A stretch of 36,567 nucleotides of DNA, from NCBI GenBank assembly GCA_964349045.1, contig CAYGFI010000031.1, positions 1 through 36,567 on the forward strand, in the 5' to 3' direction. Of the stretch, positions 33,166-36,567 are shown piece by piece (position 1 is the first letter of the stretch; the number at the start of each line of letters is the position of its first letter). The notes beneath the pieces are model-generated. The model saw only the letters and a program-made list of their open reading frames with translations. It had not been told where the DNA came from and did not search any database. Made by a program: the position numbers and the translations under genes. The DNA comes from JACJXF01 sp964349045. GTDB taxonomy: Bacteria; Bacteroidota; Bacteroidia; Bacteroidales; GCA-2748055.

Positions 33166-34554
33166 TCAGAGTAAATAATTCTCGAGTGATGCAATCAATT
33201 GAGGCGCCCAGATCGGTTTTATTAAATAGGCATTAAAGTTCTTTTTATCTTCCTCTTTCGTACCATCCTCAATAGAAAAAGCTGTTTGTGCTATAATAGG
33301 CAGTTCTTCGCGAATTTTTTTTATCTCTCTTGCCGCTTCAAAACCATCCATTTCCGGCATAAGGATGTCCATCAATACAAGTTCAATTTTAGGATTGCTT
33401 TTTACTACATTAATTGCTTCTACCCCATTCTTTGCCCATACAATGCTTATATGGGTAGGCGAGAGAAGTTCCTCTAAGTAAACATAATTAGATTTAATAT
33501 CCTCCACGATAAGTATCTGACGATTTTCCCAATTATTGACTTTTGGCGGGATTACCTTTTTAACGCTTGGGACTTTCTTTAATTTATCAGTCTGCAAATA
33601 AGGTATTGTGAAATATATTGTAACTCCCTCACCCATTTTTGAATCAGCCCATATATCTCCTCCCATTATTTTAACCAGACTTTTCGAAATTGCAAGTCTA
33701 AATTCAGATCCATCAAAGGGGAAATTTTTATTATCCGTTAATTTGTTATAACGTTCAAAAATTATTTCCAGTCTTTCCTGTGAAATTCCCTGACCGGGAT
33801 TATTTACATAAAATTCAACAAAGTCATCTCCCTTTAAAGTGTAACCCATTTTTACTACCCCTGCCTCAGTTTGAACAAATGCATTTTCAAGCAAATTATT
33901 TAAAACAAACTTTAATTTTTCGGGATCAGTTAAAATAAAAAAACTTGAGTAGGGATTAATTTTTTCAATGATAAGGGGAATGTTTGATTTCTCCATTTCG
34001 CTTTTGCGGACCAGGAAAACCTTATAAAGTTCTTCAATAATTTGATTTATATTAGTTCCTACCCTGTTAATTGTTAGTTCATCAGATCCAATTTTTGATA
34101 TCTCTGAAACACTGTTAAATAACAATAGTAAGTATTTGCTGCTGGAGTTTATATGACTCAGATAAATTTTTTTAGAACCAGGAGTAAGATTCGGTTTTTT
34201 TAATAATTCGGAAAAACCGATAATGGCATTTAATGGTGTTCTTACCTGATGAGACAGGCTGGAAAGAAAACTATAATCAATTGAACCCTGTGTATCTATT
34301 TTGGGCTGTTTGTTCCAGGATTTATTCCCAACCATGATTTCATTGATTTTACCATATACAATTATCCCGAAAATAATTACGCCCGTAATCATTAAAAGTC
34401 TGCTGTAGATTTCCTGTATAGAGCCCCCAGCAACTAAAGACTGTAAAAAAGTATGATCCCCGCTCTTTAATAAATAATAGATCACAGAGTCCAATATATA
34501 CAAGATTAATCCCACGAAAATGGCGAGAGGTATTGGATTAATTTTCTTATTCAT
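33166..34554 (-). CDS. Hybrid sensor histidine kinase with C-terminal receiver
   Basis: ATG at 34554 was chosen; a TTG at 34584 would add ten residues. The protein has 462 residues. Two transmembrane helices (about 8-28 and 52-68) enclose only a short extracytoplasmic stretch, so it may sense at the membrane or through a partner. The HisKA H-box SHQVRTPLN carries His102. The HATPase domain follows (NLLENAFV, GQGISQERLEIIFERY). The receiver domain begins with ILIVEDIKSN and has phospho-acceptor Asp396 in LMDILMPEMDGFE and the conserved Lys in LIKPI. No output domain is present, so phosphate must pass to another protein, possibly through an Hpt protein. It lies downstream of the 34677 gene on the same strand with a 122-nt gap in which I see no promoter. 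The signal it senses is unknown. Confidence 0.92.
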   Translation of the reverse strand: MNKKINPIPLAIFVGLILYILDSVIYYLLKSGDHTFLQSLVAGGSIQEIYSRLLMITGVIIFGIIVYGKINEIMVGNKSWNKQPKIDTQGSIDYSFLSSLSHQVRTPLNAIIGFSELLKKPNLTPGSKKIYLSHINSSSKYLLLLFNSVSEISKIGSDELTINRVGTNINQIIEELYKVFLVRKSEMEKSNIPLIIEKINPYSSFFILTDPEKLKFVLNNLLENAFVQTEAGVVKMGYTLKGDDFVEFYVNNPGQGISQERLEIIFERYNKLTDNKNFPFDGSEFRLAISKSLVKIMGGDIWADSKMGEGVTIYFTIPYLQTDKLKKVPSVKKVIPPKVNNWENRQILIVEDIKSNYVYLEELLSPTHISIVWAKNGVEAINVVKSNPKIELVLMDILMPEMDGFEAAREIKKIREELPIIAQTAFSIEDGTKEEDKKNFNAYLIKPIWAPQLIASLENYLL

Positions 34555-34676
34555 AATACTGAGGATCAATAAAATTATATTCAAATTTAAATCATTAAAG
34601 CAAGTAATACAATAGTAAGCAAGGCGAACACAGGTGTTATCAGAAAAGTCAGAAAATTTATCTGCCTGTCTTCATA

Positions 34677-35486
34677 TCATTGAATTCCTAACGAGAATCC
34701 CAACCTGACAGGATTAACAACATTATTTCCCTCCGTATTTATAAATTTCCAACCCGAATTAAACAGGCTGATCATTTTTTCTTCAATACCGGGGCCGTAG
34801 AAATCAGAGAAAATTGTGAATAGTAACACTTCCCTGCCCGTTCTATTCTTTATCATAAAATCTATACCTGTTTCAAATTTCAAACCTAAAGAGGTTTCCC
34901 TGTATATTCCGTGTGGAATGGTACTTTGCTTATCCGAAAAATTGATTTTACTTGAAAAGGTTCCCGGGGAAAGTCCGGCCCAGAATTGGAATTTCCCAGC
35001 AGGAATTTTATACCGGACTGTGGCATGAAATGAAAAAACTTCACTAATTCGGTCAACATCATTTTCAAATACCTCCGTAAAGTATGAACCATTGCCACTT
35101 TGTTCATAAACCCAGTTGCTTGTTGATCTTTGCCCGGACTTCGCAACCGGAATACTGGTTTCATAATAGTTTGCAAGTATGCCGAATTCAAAACGCGATC
35201 TGGTCCTTTTTACAATTCCAATTCCCGCGAACCACCCCGGCACCTTAACATACATATTATCCCTGACCTCCATATTATGAGAAATTTCCGGTATCATTGG
35301 AACCCGGTAACATGAAGGCAACTGATATCCTGAGCTTATTAAAAAGTAGGTGTTGTTTTTTTTCTTCCCTGTTGAAGGAACAATGACTTCTACTCCATCA
35401 AATTTCAGTGTGTCGGCCTGAGCAAATAAATAATCTGAAGGATGCAATACAAGATAACTTAATATAATTATGAGATATTTTGTCAT
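34677..35486 (-). CDS. Predicted outer-membrane or secreted protein, unknown function
   Basis: ATG at 35486 gives MTKYLIIILSYLVLH and a clear signal peptide cleaved near LFAQ, leaving about 269 residues in all. An ATG at 35528 would add 14 residues before the signal and is less likely. The mature part shows alternating aromatic beta-strands (GWFAGIGIVKRTRSRFEFGI, ATVRYKIPAGKFQFWAGLSP, TSLGLKFETGIDFMI) and ends in RLGFSLGIQ, which fits an 8-strand outer-membrane barrel. I do not recognise a named family. It sits upstream of the hybrid kinase on the same strand and could be co-transcribed with it. Confidence 0.6.
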   Translation of the reverse strand: MTKYLIIILSYLVLHPSDYLFAQADTLKFDGVEVIVPSTGKKKNNTYFLISSGYQLPSCYRVPMIPEISHNMEVRDNMYVKVPGWFAGIGIVKRTRSRFEFGILANYYETSIPVAKSGQRSTSNWVYEQSGNGSYFTEVFENDVDRISEVFSFHATVRYKIPAGKFQFWAGLSPGTFSSKINFSDKQSTIPHGIYRETSLGLKFETGIDFMIKNRTGREVLLFTIFSDFYGPGIEEKMISLFNSGWKFINTEGNNVVNPVRLGFSLGIQ

Positions 35487-35847
35487 TAAAAAATATTTAA
35501 TCCCAATCAGATTCAATCCATTGATCACTTTATACAGATTAATCAGGGGAAAGTTACAATTATTCTGTTAATTGTTTTTCAGATAGGATTTCAGTTTAAA
35601 TTGTTCCTTCCAAAATGATTGAGCAGCAATGTTTTATTATGTCGGTTAAATCTGTATTTAATAAACTCTCCATGTAATACGCCCAAACGTATATTCTCAT
35701 TTATTGAAGAATATTGGATTAATGTAAGAATAATTGCTTAAATTTCTAACCGAATTATTATTGCTTCTTTTCAATTCACAACAACCTTATTTATGATCGT
35801 TGGATACTATATAAGTAAGAAATAGTATTTATAAATGGAAAGTAAAC
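35487..35847. other. Gene-free divergent gap, no recognised element
   Basis: About 360 nt of AT-rich DNA lie between the predicted outer-membrane protein (minus) and the REC-kinase gene (plus). I found no TAnnTTTG promoter, terminator, RNA gene, strong dyad or octamer array here. Confidence 0.6.
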
Positions 35848-36567
35848 ATGGAAAATACCATTGAAGAAAGACCATATATTCTTTACGTAGATGATATTGA
35901 AAATAATCTGACGTTATTTGAGGCTGTTTTTCAGGAATACTATAATGTTTCAACTGCAATCTCCGGTAAAGACGCTTTGGAATTGATGACTCAAAGGAAT
36001 TTTGCTGTGCTTATTTCCGATCAAAGTATGCCGGGAATGTCAGGAACCGAGTTAATGGAGATTGCCAAAGCCAGGTACCCTGATATGATGCGCTTCATTC
36101 TGACCGCATATAATGATTACAAAACAGTTGTTGATTCAATTAATAAAGGGGAAATCTATGGTTTTTTTAATAAGCCTTTTAAAACAGAGGATGTGAAAAT
36201 GTCATTGGATAAAGCCATTGAAGTTTATAAACTAAGAATCTCAAACAGAAATATGATCCGGGAGCTTGCAAAAGCAAACAGCGAACTTCTTGATCTCGAC
36301 AAATCAAAAACCCGGTACCTGAATATTATTACAAATGAAATCAGATCCCCTATTAATAAAATAATTAGTGCAATACATATGCTTAAGGACAGGATCGGTT
36401 CGAATGAATTAACCGAGCTGCTTTTTTACCTCGACACATCGGTCTCCCGTTTGGAAAGCTTCTCTTTTGCCGCTAATCAACTGGCAAGATTGAATGAAGG
36501 AAATAATGCTGTTATTGATGCAAAAGAAATTTCCCTCAGGGAATTGGTTGAACTCTGTATTTTAGAG
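35848..36567 (+). CDS. Receiver domain plus degenerate histidine-kinase-like domain (3' end outside window)
   Basis: The first 240 residues are visible. Residues about 9-125 form a receiver domain: acidic pair Asp15/Asp16 in YVDDIENN, phospho-acceptor Asp58 in LISDQSMPG, switch Thr in ILTAYND and Lys in FFNKPFK. A coiled linker leads to a HisKA-like helix from about 150. There the H-box reads ITNEIRSPINKI, with Asn163 at the position of the phospho-accepting His of SHEIRTPLN. The protein therefore probably cannot autophosphorylate, unless the unseen part differs. Receiver-first domain order suggests a response regulator with a regulatory kinase-like module, perhaps a partner of the nearby hybrid kinase at 33166. 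Confidence 0.85.
   Translation, partial: MENTIEERPYILYVDDIENNLTLFEAVFQEYYNVSTAISGKDALELMTQRNFAVLISDQSMPGMSGTELMEIAKARYPDMMRFILTAYNDYKTVVDSINKGEIYGFFNKPFKTEDVKMSLDKAIEVYKLRISNRNMIRELAKANSELLDLDKSKTRYLNIITNEIRSPINKIISAIHMLKDRIGSNELTELLFYLDTSVSRLESFSFAANQLARLNEGNNAVIDAKEISLRELVELCILE

Noticed and set aside
1..36567. tRNA, rRNA, insertion sequences, integrase attachment sites, replication origin
   Set aside because: No cloverleaf, rRNA motif, transposase or integrase frame, or DnaA-box cluster was recognised on either strand.

Overview
The window is a piece of a Bacteroidota chromosome. Evidence: a SusC/SusD pair, lipoprotein signals followed by acidic residues, a type IX secretion (T9SS) C-terminal domain, TTTG / TAnnTTTG promoters in place of -35/-10 boxes, and A-rich translation starts without clear Shine-Dalgarno sequences. 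An environmental or anaerobic Bacteroidales/Marinilabiliales-type organism fits best, but I cannot fix the genus.

Layout. (1) 1-14171, minus strand: a seven-gene polysaccharide utilisation locus, in transcription order GH144-type glucanase C, SusC, SusD, Ig/LamG surface lipoprotein, GH144 B, GH3 beta-glucosidase, GH144 A (cut by the left edge). GH144 plus GH3 suggests beta-1,2-glucan (sophoro-oligosaccharides) as substrate. Sorting signals suggest that A, B, the LamG protein and SusCD act at the cell surface, while C and the GH3 act in the periplasm. (2) 14514-17342, plus strand: a divergent membrane-spanning regulator (propeller, Y_Y_Y domain, TM, coiled coil, LuxR-type HTH), probably the locus regulator. 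(3) 17433-24529, plus: a complete trpEGDCFBA operon. It is preceded by a promoter, a 19-codon leader peptide with three consecutive Trp codons, and a strong intrinsic terminator, which together form a transcription attenuator. (4) 24533-25978, minus: a DNRLRE-domain lipoprotein. (5) 26299-27738, plus: a cytochrome c/sugar dehydrogenase fusion. (6) 27922-33070, plus: leuC, leuD, an isopropylmalate/citramalate-type synthase and leuB. (7) 33166-36567: a hybrid histidine kinase, a predicted outer-membrane protein, and a REC-kinase protein cut by the right edge whose phospho-accepting His position is Asn.

Two things stand out. First, the trp leader is a ribosome-mediated attenuator that can be read directly from the sequence. 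Second, most non-coding junctions from 17.3 to 32.0 kb carry tandem arrays with a strict 8-bp period, about 97 units by hand count. Their sequences differ from array to array, and one array changes its consensus midway without losing the 8-bp register. In the leu operon every intergenic gap holds two different arrays, and the second ends at the next gene's start codon. The arrays are missing where trp genes overlap and throughout the polysaccharide locus. No tRNA, rRNA, CRISPR array or insertion sequence was seen.
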